This document shows, piece by piece, positions 25,125-33,458 of a stretch of DNA of 64,000 bases. The position numbers were made by a program, and so were the translations under genes. Source of the stretch: a bacterium. Its GTDB lineage: Bacteria > Vulcanimicrobiota > Xenobia > Xenobiales > JADMJV01. The stretch spans positions 1-64,000 of the forward strand of contig JAFEBA010000022.1 in NCBI GenBank assembly GCA_018266105.1, given 5' to 3'. The stretch's first letter is position 1. Each line of letters starts with the position of its first letter. The notes beneath the pieces were generated by a model. The model did no database searches. It had not been told where the DNA came from and saw only the letters and a program-made list of their open reading frames with translations.

Positions 25125-26096
25125 GTGTTCTCTCGAATTGGCCTGGTTGAAGCTCTGGATTTGCGCAACGGCAATCTGACACTGCGCTCACGACAACGAT
25201 TGGCACCGGGTACGCGGACCAAGGTTCGGGTGCAATTGCCCCCTGGGACTGGAAAAGTGGTCACGGTTCCTATTGTCATTGAGTCGGAGCAGGCCCTGGC
25301 GGGCGGAGTCTTTCTTTATCGGGCGCTGGTGGATACCGAGCTTCCCGCCCAACTGGAATTTCACGGCCACGATCCCATCTTGCGCCAGGGTCGGCGCATC
25401 AACGTCAATATTCGAGCCCGCGCCAAAGAACTGCCCGGGTTTCAAGGCACCGTCACCGATCTCAGCCGAGGTGGGGCGCAACTAAAGCTGGCGGGTCGTA
25501 TCAAAGAGAAGTTGAGGTTTGTGCTCAATCTCGACCTCGAGGGCTTCCGTCTGGATACGCTGGCGATACCGGTGGAAGTGGCGCGCGCCGGTGAGGACGA
25601 ATGCGGTGTGCGGTTCTTGCCCAAGGATGGGCAGCAGCAAAAAGATATTGAAGACCTGTCTCGTTTCGTTGAGGAACGCGCCACCTCCGGGTTAGAAAAG
25701 CTGCTCAATCAGGCTCGGTTGGCCGAGGCGCCGCGGGGGCCAGTTGCTCCGCCGGTTCCTAAAGTGGTTTCAGCGACCGCACCACAGGCTGCCCTGCCCA
25801 GCGTGTTGGAGCTCCCGGTCAAAGCACGCCTGGATGGTTATTCGCGCAATTTGTCTTCGGGTTCACTGTATGTGCGTCTGGTTGCAGCCGACGAAACCAT
25901 TCATACGTTGGAGTTCCCCAGCTGCCGCTGGATGGAGGACCGGGAAACGGCGCGCTGCGCCGAAGTGGCCCGTTTGCGTTCGGCTCAGGCGGACGACGAG
26001 GACAATCTGGGTCCGGGTCAGTGGCGTCGTTACGGGCTGCTGGCTGACGATGGCGAGGTCCTGTTGGAGTTGATCTCTCGAGCCTGCAAGGCTTAG
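25125..26096 (+). CDS. PilZ-domain protein
   Basis: The 323-residue protein has a PilZ domain in residues about 88-180. The c-di-GMP-binding motif is present: Arg90/Arg91 and Arg97 in RRINVNIRARA, and DLSRGG (Asp112-Gly117, matching D/NxSxxG). An N-terminal beta domain (about 1-80) may be a YcgR-like extension. The C-terminal 110 residues are unassigned, with a proline-rich linker. It probably acts as a c-di-GMP-responsive effector for motility or secretion. Start is GTG, one base after the TerB-like gene. It is the only apparent c-di-GMP receptor in the window; the GGDEF protein nearby is degenerate. Confidence 0.85.
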   Translation: MFSRIGLVEALDLRNGNLTLRSRQRLAPGTRTKVRVQLPPGTGKVVTVPIVIESEQALAGGVFLYRALVDTELPAQLEFHGHDPILRQGRRINVNIRARAKELPGFQGTVTDLSRGGAQLKLAGRIKEKLRFVLNLDLEGFRLDTLAIPVEVARAGEDECGVRFLPKDGQQQKDIEDLSRFVEERATSGLEKLLNQARLAEAPRGPVAPPVPKVVSATAPQAALPSVLELPVKARLDGYSRNLSSGSLYVRLVAADETIHTLEFPSCRWMEDRETARCAEVARLRSAQADDEDNLGPGQWRRYGLLADDGEVLLELISRACKA

Positions 26097-26108
26097 GTTG
26101 GGGCAGAA

Positions 26109-26366
26109 TTGTCTGAAGCCAACTTTCGTTTGGAGCAACTGGCCATTGAGGCTGCCCGAGAACACGGCTTCAACTTTCCTCGTCCGATTGTGGGGCGCCA
26201 ATTAAGCGCGCCCATTATGCATTGGGAATTGGTGGCCGCGCCCGAGAACGGCAAAGAAGTCTGCGTGCTGCTCGACATTCACGGTGATGTTTTGAACGTG
26301 GAATGGCGTGCCAGCAAGCCTCCCGAGCCGCGGCCCTGGTGGAAAAAGGTTCTGGGAGGAGGCTAG
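26109..26366 (+). CDS. Small hypothetical protein
   Basis: The 85-residue soluble protein (LEQLAIEAAREHGFNFPRPI, then KEVCVLLDIHGDVLNVEWRA) has no recognised domain. The only suitable start is TTG, 12 bases after the PilZ stop with GGGG nearby, so it could be the third gene of that operon. Its stop shares CTAG with the stop of the convergent gene. Moderate confidence that it is real. Confidence 0.55.
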   Translation: MSEANFRLEQLAIEAAREHGFNFPRPIVGRQLSAPIMHWELVAAPENGKEVCVLLDIHGDVLNVEWRASKPPEPRPWWKKVLGGG

Positions 26367-26956
26367 TCCACCCAGACCAGCACGCCCTCGTTGGAGATGG
26401 AGGCCTGACGGTAAAAGGCCGTCAACTGGTCGAGCAGGCCCTGGATGAAGGGCCCGAAGGTCTCGGGCTTCCAATCCTCTGAGTTCTTGTAGACTTGCGC
26501 CTGACGCATTTTGTCCAGATCAAAATTGGCCTTGAAGTTGGTCTGCATCAGGTAGGTGAGAATCTTTTTGACCGTTTCGGGAGGCGTCAGGCGCAGGGGC
26601 ACTCCTTGCGAGCAGAACAGATGGGGGGCCAGTTCATTCTCGCCATTGATGGCTTTGCGTCCCAGGTCGGGTTGGGCAAAGTTCTCGCTCCTTCGAGCTG
26701 GTGAAATGTAGTATTCAAGGATGTCCCAGCTCGTACCCAGGCTCAGGTTGCGAGCGTGAAGGCCGGGATGAGCCTTGAGCATGGCGTTCATGTCCTGGCA
26801 AAACTCGGCGTCCTGGCCCTCCCACATCGGATGTGGCTGTTCGGCCTTAAACCGATATTTGGAGACCAGAAACTGGCCGTATTCTTCATCGGCGATCGAG
26901 CGCTTGAGCACCTGGCAGTGGGCCGGTACGCATTGGTAAAACGCTTCAAGCGACAT
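26363..26956 (-). CDS. DUF1877 (YfbM-like) family protein
   Basis: The 197-residue protein begins MSLEAFYQCVPAHCQVLK, like the YfbM family start. It has the family layout of an early acidic region, then SWDILEYYISPARR, a central GGENEL-equivalent AINGENELAPHLFCSQGVPL, and a C-terminal helical end with FIQGLLDQLTAFYRQA. The fold is known from E. coli YfbM, but the biochemical role is not. The ATG avoids an upstream extension without family similarity. Single-gene unit. Confidence 0.75.
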   Translation of the reverse strand: MSLEAFYQCVPAHCQVLKRSIADEEYGQFLVSKYRFKAEQPHPMWEGQDAEFCQDMNAMLKAHPGLHARNLSLGTSWDILEYYISPARRSENFAQPDLGRKAINGENELAPHLFCSQGVPLRLTPPETVKKILTYLMQTNFKANFDLDKMRQAQVYKNSEDWKPETFGPFIQGLLDQLTAFYRQASISNEGVLVWVD

Positions 26957-27143
26957 GGCCGCATTTTCGGCAGTTGGGGCTGGATGGCCTGGCATTCAGA
27001 AATCTTGGCGGGTTGTGTCCGGGTTACGATGGTGGCGGCGGGAATTTGGTAACAAGGTTTACTTTTCGTTAACTTGGGCCATCCCCGTGGCCTTCGCTTG
27101 TGAAGCACAATGGTCCAAGAAAGCTTTGCAAGGAGTCGCCGCT

Positions 27144-28205
27144 GTGATTAATCCGCTGATGTTAGGTCCGAACCAACTTGGACCGATGGGGGGAGCCAAT
27201 CCGCTCGCAGGTGGGCCGGTGGGAGTTGCCCCCGGAGTGCCGGGAGTGGGCGGGCCGGGCGACCTGGCCGGACTCTCCAATGAGGCGATGATGGGCGGAA
27301 TGGGCAATGGCGGAGACATTGGCGCCATGATGCAGGCTCTGGGCGGCATGAACGGGCAACAGATCGACCCCAAGCAGATCCAGATCATGCAGCTCCAGCA
27401 GCAGATTGAGCAGACCCAGGGGGCCTTGCAACAGGCCCAGGCCACAGGCAATCAGCCCCTGGCGGAACAACTTCAGCAGCAGCTGCAGCAATTGCAACAG
27501 CAGCTCCAGCAGTTGATGGGTGGAGATCCCAACCAGCAGCAACCTGGCGCTGGCGGTGATCCGGGCGGTGGCGGCGGCGCCCCGGCTGGTGGCGGCGGAG
27601 CCCCGGCTGGCGGCGGAGGAGCCCCGGCTGGCGGAGGAGGAGCCCCCGCTGGCGGCGGTGGCCCGGTGGGTGGAGGCGGCCCGGTGGGCCGCGGCAACGG
27701 TGCCGGCGACGCCGGTCCGGCCGCACCCAGTGGACCGGTGACCAAGCCTCAGGGCGAGGGCAACCGGGCCGCGGCTGATTACGCTCGCCAGTTCATTGGA
27801 CGCGACTCCTACACTTTGAAAGGGGTGATGGACCATTTCACGGCTGCTGGCGGCAAAACCAACAACTGCGCGGACTTTGTGAGTTCGGCCCTGGAAAGCA
27901 CGGGCGGCCTGAAAGGCCACTACGTTGGCGTGAAGGCGTTGGAGCAGGCCCTCATCAAGCAGGGTTACCATCGAGTGTCTGGTGCCGATGCGCAACCGGG
28001 CGATGTCTGGATGAATTCCTCCCGTGGCCATACCGAGCTGGTAGGGACCAAAGGCGCCAAAACCCTGATCGGCTCCAACAACATTCGACCCGGTTTCCAG
28101 CGGGTTTCGGAAAAACCCAACAATCCTAACAGTGGCGTTTACTACCACAAGGATCAGCCGGCCAAGTCTTCCACCCCGGCCCACTCCACTCCCAGCAAGA
28201 AGTAG
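27144..28205 (+). CDS. CHAP/NlpC-like amidase-domain protein with Gln-rich coiled coil and Gly-Ala-Pro repeats
   Basis: The 353-residue protein has no classic signal peptide. The N-terminal 75 residues are Gly/Pro/Met-rich. Next comes a glutamine-rich coiled coil (IMQLQQQIEQTQGALQQAQ; LQQQLQQLQQQLQQLMGG), then four GGGGAPAG repeats and two GGGGPVG repeats. The C-terminal domain has a CHAP/NlpC-type cysteine-histidine arrangement (NNCADFVSSAL; SRGHTELVG; IGSNN) expected for peptidoglycan or peptide amidases. GTG with AAGGAG nine bases upstream is the best start. Repeats and Gln-rich coil suggest a surface or secreted protein exported by a non-Sec route. A strong terminator hairpin follows. Confidence 0.8.
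   Translation: MINPLMLGPNQLGPMGGANPLAGGPVGVAPGVPGVGGPGDLAGLSNEAMMGGMGNGGDIGAMMQALGGMNGQQIDPKQIQIMQLQQQIEQTQGALQQAQATGNQPLAEQLQQQLQQLQQQLQQLMGGDPNQQQPGAGGDPGGGGGAPAGGGGAPAGGGGAPAGGGGAPAGGGGPVGGGGPVGRGNGAGDAGPAAPSGPVTKPQGEGNRAAADYARQFIGRDSYTLKGVMDHFTAAGGKTNNCADFVSSALESTGGLKGHYVGVKALEQALIKQGYHRVSGADAQPGDVWMNSSRGHTELVGTKGAKTLIGSNNIRPGFQRVSEKPNNPNSGVYYHKDQPAKSSTPAHSTPSKK
27565..27690 (+). repeat. Tandem repeat encoding GGGGAPAG units
   Basis: A near-24-base unit (GGCGGCGGAGCCCCGGCTGG and variants) is repeated about four times, then two shorter GGCCCGGTGGG variants. All are in frame with the CHAP-like gene and encode a flexible linker. Such DNA repeats can change copy number. Confidence 0.75.
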
Positions 28206-28206
28206 T

Positions 28207-29649
28207 CTACAGGATCTTCTCAAAAAGCCGGGCGAAGCGCACGGCAAATCGGAACAGTAAGCCCGAGGGGCAATCCTCGGGCTTCATTCTTTGGCATCGT
28301 TCGAAATCTAATTCCAGCATCTTTTCCACGGTCTTGGCAAAGCGCTGCCCAAAGACCACCAGATTGCCTTCGAAGTTCAGGTCCATGGAGCGCGCGTCCA
28401 TGTTGGAACTCCCCACCCAGCAGAGCTCGTCGTCGATGAGCATGACTTTCTGGTGCGTGTATCCCGTTTTAAAACGGTGGATTTCGATTCCGCATTGAAG
28501 TGCCTCGGGGAGGTAGACAAAGGCGGCCAGGTAAGCCAGCAGAATGTCGCGCTTGAATGGCATGATGACCTTGACTTCAACGCCTCTGAGTACGGCCGTC
28601 TGCAGAGCCGAAAGTACCGGCTCGGTCGGTAGGAAATAGGGAGTCGCAAGCCAGATGCGTCTTCTGGCGCTAGCAATGGAGTTGAGAAAAATGGCCGTGC
28701 CGGTATCGGTCTGGTCGGCCGGTCCGGCGGCCACGTAAACAGCCGCGTCCGGGCCGTTGTGGTCCGGATTGGGGGTCCAGTCGATCTCGGGAATGTCCCG
28801 GCCCCCAGAGGCCCAGTAGAAGTCCCGGCAGAAAACAGCCTGTATGCCCAGGACTGCTGGTCCAGTGAGGCTGACGTTGGTGTCGCGCCAGTAACCATAG
28901 AAATCGCTGAGCCCCAGGGCGTCGTCGCCGATATTCAGACCGCCCACCTGGGCCAGGCGACCGTCCACCACCAAAATTTTGCGGTGATTGCGGAAGTTGA
29001 TCTGCAGTCTGCCCTTGGTCCAACCCCCGGGTGCGAAGGCCACCACTTCGACCCCCGCTTCACTCATCTCGGCAAAAAAGGAACGGCTGATGCCCAGGCA
29101 GCCAAATTCGTCGTAAATTAGATAGACTTTGACCCCTGCCTGAGCGCGCTCCATCAAGGCCTGTTTGAATTTGTTGCCGATGCCGTCATCCAGGATGATG
29201 AAATACTCGGCCAGGATATAGGTCCGGGCGGAGGCGATGGCTTCCAACATGGCCGGGTAGGCCTGCTCACCGTCGATCAGAAGATCGACCTGGTTGCCGT
29301 GGGTCAATGGAAAGTCGGCCAGGCGTTCAAAGCCGATTCGGGCCTGGTCCAACTCTGGAGTCAGAGGTGCTACGGTGGGACCGGCCTCGCGTACCTGCTC
29401 CAGCCACTCGTTACGACGAGCCTGCTGGTGCTTCTTGAAGCGACGGACATAGCCGGTGAATTTGTCTTTCCCGAAGGCCCAATAAGCGGGCAGAGCCAGG
29501 TAAGGGAAAAAGACCAGCGACAGGCCCCAGGCGATGGCACCTTCCGAAGTACGGCACTTGAGCACGGCGTGCAGGGCCGAGAGGATGCCCAATCCGTGGA
29601 GAAAAGGAATCAGCATCAGGCCTTGTTGAGCGGTGGTCAATTCGAACAT
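28207..29649 (-). CDS. cls: Cardiolipin synthase
   Basis: Membrane enzyme that makes cardiolipin from phosphatidylglycerol. The 480 residues include two N-terminal membrane segments (LMLIPFLHGLGILSALHAVL; GAIAWGLSLVFFPYLALPAY). Two phospholipase D HKD motifs follow: NHRKILVVDG in NFRNHRKILVVDGRLAQVGG, and HQKVMLIDDELCWVGSSNMD. The N-terminal RRFKKHQQAR region is typical. The stop lies 2 bases from the convergent CHAP gene's stop, and a rightward terminator hairpin is embedded in its last codons. DUF1328 gene and a terminator lie upstream. Confidence 0.94.
   Translation of the reverse strand: MFELTTAQQGLMLIPFLHGLGILSALHAVLKCRTSEGAIAWGLSLVFFPYLALPAYWAFGKDKFTGYVRRFKKHQQARRNEWLEQVREAGPTVAPLTPELDQARIGFERLADFPLTHGNQVDLLIDGEQAYPAMLEAIASARTYILAEYFIILDDGIGNKFKQALMERAQAGVKVYLIYDEFGCLGISRSFFAEMSEAGVEVVAFAPGGWTKGRLQINFRNHRKILVVDGRLAQVGGLNIGDDALGLSDFYGYWRDTNVSLTGPAVLGIQAVFCRDFYWASGGRDIPEIDWTPNPDHNGPDAAVYVAAGPADQTDTGTAIFLNSIASARRRIWLATPYFLPTEPVLSALQTAVLRGVEVKVIMPFKRDILLAYLAAFVYLPEALQCGIEIHRFKTGYTHQKVMLIDDELCWVGSSNMDARSMDLNFEGNLVVFGQRFAKTVEKMLELDFERCQRMKPEDCPSGLLFRFAVRFARLFEKIL
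28259..28290 (+). terminator. Terminator hairpin embedded in the 3' end of cls
   Basis: A perfect 10-bp stem AAGCCCGAGG / CCTCGGGCTT with loop GGCAAT is followed by CATTCTTTGG. On the plus strand it lies about 55 bases after the CHAP gene stop; on the minus strand it lies within cls codons. Position suggests it ends rightward transcripts of the CHAP gene. Confidence 0.65.
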
Positions 29650-29670
29650 GGATGTGGCTTGGACAAAGAA

Positions 29671-29702
29671 AAACAGGCCCCTGCGCCGGCAGAGGCCTGT
29701 TT
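29671..29702 (-). terminator. Intrinsic terminator after the DUF1328 gene
   Basis: On the minus strand the 9-bp stem AAACAGGCC / GGCCTGTTT is followed by TTTCTTTGTCC. It lies between the DUF1328 gene and cls. Confidence 0.8.
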
Positions 29703-29724
29703 AAGCGTCCAATTCGTGTGGCTG

Positions 29725-29907
29725 TCAGGCTCGCGAGAACAATCCGCCGAAAAAGAGCAGTCCCAAGATGGCCACAATCAGGAACACGCCGATCAGCGTC
29801 TTGCCGATTCCTGCCGAGAAGGCGGCCACGCCGCCAAAGCCAAACATCCATGCCACCAGGGCAATCAAGAAGAACAATAGAGCCATTCGAAGCATATCTG
29901 TATCCAT
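29725..29907 (-). CDS. DUF1328 (YtjA-like) small membrane protein
   Basis: The 60-residue protein has two predicted membrane segments (MALLFFLIALVAWMFGFGGV; LIGVFLIVAILGLLFFG) joined by AAFSAGIGKT, the typical DUF1328 layout. Members are often stress-induced inner-membrane proteins of unknown function. Start ATG is the one before DTDMLRMALLFF; another ATG four codons later is possible. A strong terminator follows. Confidence 0.88.
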   Translation of the reverse strand: MDTDMLRMALLFFLIALVAWMFGFGGVAAFSAGIGKTLIGVFLIVAILGLLFFGGLFSRA

Positions 29908-30012
29908 CCGATCTTTTTGAGTCTTTGCTTGAATATAGAATACGCTCCGCACCCACCTCTGCTCAGTGGACGGGATACTGAGCGGTGGTGATCTGGATCC
30001 TGAGCCAGATAG

Positions 30013-30543
30013 TTAGAATTCGTAAGGGTTGGCGGGACGGGGTGGGGGACTGGGGGCGGTGCTTGGGTAAACGTAGCGGATGGGTTGAGGGCCTCCGGTC
30101 AGCCGCTGTTTCAGGTTGACGGTGCGGCTGCGAAAGCGAATGGAGGCAAAAAACGGCTCGATTTCAGCAGGCTTACCCTGGTCGTCACTGCAGGCGCGGA
30201 TTTCATAGCAGACCCCGGAGGTGACGAAGAACTGGCTCTGCGTTCTTTGCAAGGGCAGGCTCTCCACCAGCTGGAGACCCTGGGCCCGTTGACGGTTGAC
30301 GAATTCGCACTCTACACCTCGGTAGCTGGAGTGCTGGTAGAGCTGGCCGAGCATGGCGATGGCTTCCTCGGGCGGCGTGGTCCAGCTGATGATCGACAGC
30401 TGGAGGTGAGGTAAAGCCAGACTGGCGACGTGCCCGGTCTTGGAGAAAGCCCCCGGAAATTCCGCCTCGCAAATCCCGTCTCGGTAGGGACGAGCCCAGG
30501 CGGTGAGGGTCAGCAAGGCAACCCCAAGGAGAGCTTTCTTCAT
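30013..30543 (-). CDS. Exported protein of unknown function
   Basis: The 176-residue protein has a signal peptide (MKKALLGVALLTLTAWARPY). The mature domain is small and beta-rich, with three cysteines and GICEAEFPGAFSKTGHVASL, SYRGVECEFVNRQRAQGL and ACSDDQGKPAEIEPFFASIR. The last block resembles the end of the PsbP/DUF-type exported domains with a final FxASxR motif, but this is weak. The C-terminus is a proline-rich tail. The gene lies downstream of another small exported protein, with a terminator between them. Confidence 0.65.
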   Translation of the reverse strand: MKKALLGVALLTLTAWARPYRDGICEAEFPGAFSKTGHVASLALPHLQLSIISWTTPPEEAIAMLGQLYQHSSYRGVECEFVNRQRAQGLQLVESLPLQRTQSQFFVTSGVCYEIRACSDDQGKPAEIEPFFASIRFRSRTVNLKQRLTGGPQPIRYVYPSTAPSPPPRPANPYEF

Positions 30544-30592
30544 CCCGAGCAGTTCTGGAAAGAAAGATGATGACCTTGGACTTGCAGAAAGC

Positions 30593-30625
30593 AAAGCCCC
30601 CATCCCCTTGACGGGATGAGGGCTC
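30593..30625 (-). terminator. Intrinsic terminator after the small exported protein gene
   Basis: On the minus strand AGCCCTCATCCC pairs with GGGATGGGGGCT (12-bp stem with one mismatch region), followed by TTGCTTTC. It separates two exported-protein genes. Confidence 0.7.
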
Positions 30626-30649
30626 TGGCGGCCTGGAGGGGAGCCGATG

Positions 30650-31000
30650 TTAGTGCGAGTCCAGATTTTGCACGGGCAGGCCGGGCTCGTTGTCCCAGCG
30701 CAGCAAATAAGCTTTGGAGATGTCGTCGCGGTCTGACTTGTATCCCTTCAGCTCAACGCCGTTGAGGGTCAGGTCGCGTTCGCTAGCGCGCACGTCGTGC
30801 AGGGCGTCACGAGCTCGATCCCAGTCCTTGGACGCAACCGCGTCTTTGTACTCGCGCTCGTGCTCGGCCAGCTCCTGACGGATTTCCTTGCGCCGCGCCA
30901 GCAGATCGTCTACGCGGCTGGCGTAGGCCGACTGAACCAGGGGCAGGGCCATCAGCGAGGCCAACAGCAGGGGCTTAAGCATCTTCTTCATCATTGTCAT
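30650..31000 (-). CDS. Small exported coiled-coil protein
   Basis: The 116-residue protein has a signal peptide (MMKKMLKPLLLASLMALPLV, ending SAYAS). The charged helical mature part (DDLLARRKEIRQELAEHERE; ASKDWDRARDALHDVRASER) is likely a helical hairpin. No known domain is seen. Several ATGs are closely spaced at the start; the first is used. A terminator follows the stop. Confidence 0.68.
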   Translation of the reverse strand: MTMMKKMLKPLLLASLMALPLVQSAYASRVDDLLARRKEIRQELAEHEREYKDAVASKDWDRARDALHDVRASERDLTLNGVELKGYKSDRDDISKAYLLRWDNEPGLPVQNLDSH

Positions 31001-31110
31001 CCATCCAATTCGTTGCGTGTGACATCACTCTAGCCTGGCCATCCCCTGCCTGGCCCGGGACGGTCGTCCTCCGCGAGATGGTTTACTGTCCTCTTCACGA
31101 ATCAGCGGAA

Positions 31111-32019
31111 ATGTCAGAACGTCCGAGCGGCATTTTTTCCGATGTGCACTGCGAAGAGGGCAAAGTCCGCGCCACTCTGCTGCACGACCCCAGTGTGGAA
31201 GGCCTGGACACAGCCATCTATATGGACGGCTCGGGCAGCATGCTGGACGAGTACGGCGAGCCCCACCTCCTCAATAAGCTTTGGTGCTGGCTGACGCGCC
31301 AGCAGGTCAAGCGCGGCCCCAACCAGGTTGAGCCCCAGATCAAGCGGATGCTGCAGTATCTGGCCAGCAAGGACCGGAACGGCTGCCTGAAAGTTGCCTA
31401 TTGGGCATGCGGCAATGGCAAAAAGATTGAATCGGTCGGAGAACTCACCGCCGCCGATGTCGAGACGCACCATTTCAATGGACCTACCGAGTTTGGATCG
31501 GGCACCTACCTGGAGCCCGCCCTTCGAGACTTCGTGGAATATATGCGCCAGCAGGCCAAGGAGGGCTCAAAGCGAGGCTGCGCCATCATCGTGACCGATG
31601 GCCAGCTCAGCGATCTTGAGGGGGTCAAGCATTATAATGAGCAGATTGCAGGCGAGATCAACGCCGGCAGCCTACCGCCTCTGAATTTCGTGTTCGTGGG
31701 CGTGGGCCCGGGAGTCAATGAAGAGGAAATGGAGACCATCAGTCATGCCGAATATGGCGGTATCGACCATATGTGGTGTCATCGCATTGCGGAGGAAATG
31801 TCGGACCTGGCTCAGATGGTGGCGGTGCTGGTGGACAAGAGCATGAGCATCGAATCCTCCGGTCGACTGCTGGATGAGCAGGGCAAGGTGTTGGCCGTCT
31901 ACGAGGGGCAGATCCCGGCCGTTTTGGAATTTTCGGTCCCCGAGGGAGCTCGGAAATTCGCCCTGGAAATCAACGGGGTCAAATATGAGCAGGCCATTCC
32001 TGAGGAAGAGCACCACTAA
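31111..32019 (+). CDS. VWA-domain protein (TerF-like)
   Basis: The 302-residue protein has a von Willebrand A domain with a complete metal-ion-dependent adhesion site: DGSGS (Asp39, Ser41, Ser43) and IIVTDGQLSD. It ends with a small beta domain (VLAVYEGQIPAVLEFSVPEG). No signal peptide is seen, so it is probably cytosolic. The domain layout is like TerF/YfbK-type VWA proteins, which act in stress and secretion contexts. It is not adjacent to an AAA partner. A weak Shine-Dalgarno precedes the ATG; upstream frame is not similar to the family. Confidence 0.78.
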   Translation: MSERPSGIFSDVHCEEGKVRATLLHDPSVEGLDTAIYMDGSGSMLDEYGEPHLLNKLWCWLTRQQVKRGPNQVEPQIKRMLQYLASKDRNGCLKVAYWACGNGKKIESVGELTAADVETHHFNGPTEFGSGTYLEPALRDFVEYMRQQAKEGSKRGCAIIVTDGQLSDLEGVKHYNEQIAGEINAGSLPPLNFVFVGVGPGVNEEEMETISHAEYGGIDHMWCHRIAEEMSDLAQMVAVLVDKSMSIESSGRLLDEQGKVLAVYEGQIPAVLEFSVPEGARKFALEINGVKYEQAIPEEEHH

Positions 32020-32028
32020 GGGCAACCC

Positions 32029-33456
32029 CTACAGATTGGATTTCCTGAGCGGCAACGCCTCGACCGTTTCCCCGTAGCCCCCCTTTTTGCCGACCAAAAA
32101 GAGGGAGGCCAGCAGGGCGTAGAGCAGCATGGGCAGGATTGTGGCCGGGCCGGAGGCAGTTAACCAACGGACCGGTCCGTGGGCTTCATAAGTGACCGGA
32201 TTGAGCAACCAGATGTAGAGCCCCATTCCGAAGAAGGCACAGAAGAGGGCGGGCAGGTTGAAGCCGTTCCAAAACCAGTAATGACCGGCCGGATCATCTT
32301 CGAAGACCTGGGATACATTGATGCGCCCGCGCCGCAGCCAGAAGTAGTCCACCAGCAAGACGGCTGAGATGGGTGCGAACATGGTGGCGTTATAGGCCAG
32401 AAAGGCCGATCCCCCGTCGTAGAGTTTACTCGGCGTGACCACGTAGGCCATAACCGGGATGAAGCCCAGCAGAGTCAACTTGCCCCAGGGGAGAGCCCGG
32501 AACATCCCCACATGGCGCAAGGCCAGGGCTGCCGTATACATCATCATGGCTGAGGCCGAGACGTTGGCGATGGCCACCAGCAGCAGCGAAAGCACGCCAA
32601 ACAGGGGGCCGCCCACCTTGATCATCCACACGGTGGGGTCGTAGGAGCGAAAAACCAGGCCGGCCAACAGACCGGTGCAGCAGACCACGCCCATGCCAAA
32701 GCCCATGGTCAGCACCTGGGGGTAGAGGCTGTTGCGCTGGGTATCGGTATTGCGCGTCAGAAATCCGATGCCGGGCCACCACGAGAAGCCGGCGCCCAGT
32801 CCGTACTCGAAGGAAAGAATGTAGTTCAGACCAGGGTCCTGAGGAGCAATGGGAGGCTGAGCGCAGATGGTGGCCCAGTCAGCGCTCTTGAAAATCGCCC
32901 AGTAGAGGAAGCCGGTGACGATCAGCAGGCCAGGAAAGACGATGCTGTTAAAGACGTTGAGCACGTGCACGCCTTTGTTGATGACCCAGTAGCCGACTAT
33001 GAGCCCGGCCAGCACGCACATGCGCACCAGATTTTCTCCACCGTCAAATCCGAGCCCTAAGGCAACATTGGTCACGCCCTTGCCGAACATCACCAAAATC
33101 ATACCGGTCCAACCGATCTGGTTAATGATGTAGAAGAGTAGAATGAGACGGGCGCCGCGCTGGCCGTAGCAGCTTTTGGTGTAGTCGATTTGCTCCAGGC
33201 CGTAGCGGTTGCAGGCCAGGGCCGAGGCGGCCGCCGACATGATGACGCCGATGGTGCAACCGCAGACCAGGGTAACGATGCCCTGGACCGCTCCCACCAC
33301 GTTGGCGGAATAGCCGCCGATCAGAAAACACCAGGCGGCCACCGCATAGGTAAAGCCGGTGGAGATAATGCCGCGAGTGGAGTACTCACGTTCTTCTTTG
33401 AGCAGCGGCAGACGTCCGAAGAGGGCTTCCTCACGGATACGCTCCTCAATCGTCAT
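32029..33456 (-). CDS. NCS1-family permease (cytosine/purine/allantoin transporter type)
   Basis: Integral membrane transporter of 475 residues with about 12 hydrophobic segments. The N-terminal hydrophilic stretch is followed by EREYSTRGIISTGFTYAVAA, a typical NCS1 first helix. Further matches are LIVGYWVINKGVHVLNVFN and FSWWPGIGFLTRNTDTQRNS. NCS1 proteins use cation gradients to import nucleobases, hydantoins or related N-compounds; this sequence does not fix the substrate. The ATG follows the small membrane protein gene by 2 bases, so it is the last gene of the aldehyde dehydrogenase/saccharopine dehydrogenase-like operon. Confidence 0.88.
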   Translation of the reverse strand: MTIEERIREEALFGRLPLLKEEREYSTRGIISTGFTYAVAAWCFLIGGYSANVVGAVQGIVTLVCGCTIGVIMSAAASALACNRYGLEQIDYTKSCYGQRGARLILLFYIINQIGWTGMILVMFGKGVTNVALGLGFDGGENLVRMCVLAGLIVGYWVINKGVHVLNVFNSIVFPGLLIVTGFLYWAIFKSADWATICAQPPIAPQDPGLNYILSFEYGLGAGFSWWPGIGFLTRNTDTQRNSLYPQVLTMGFGMGVVCCTGLLAGLVFRSYDPTVWMIKVGGPLFGVLSLLLVAIANVSASAMMMYTAALALRHVGMFRALPWGKLTLLGFIPVMAYVVTPSKLYDGGSAFLAYNATMFAPISAVLLVDYFWLRRGRINVSQVFEDDPAGHYWFWNGFNLPALFCAFFGMGLYIWLLNPVTYEAHGPVRWLTASGPATILPMLLYALLASLFLVGKKGGYGETVEALPLRKSNL

Positions 33457-33458
33457 GC

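Noticed and set aside
27565-27690. Possible CRISPR-like repeat array
   Set aside because: Repeats are adjacent without spacers and are in-frame coding sequence.
27162-28247. 361-residue minus-strand frame across the CHAP-like gene
   Set aside because: It runs antisense through the Gly repeats and the amidase domain, which are supported by motifs and a Shine-Dalgarno on the other strand.
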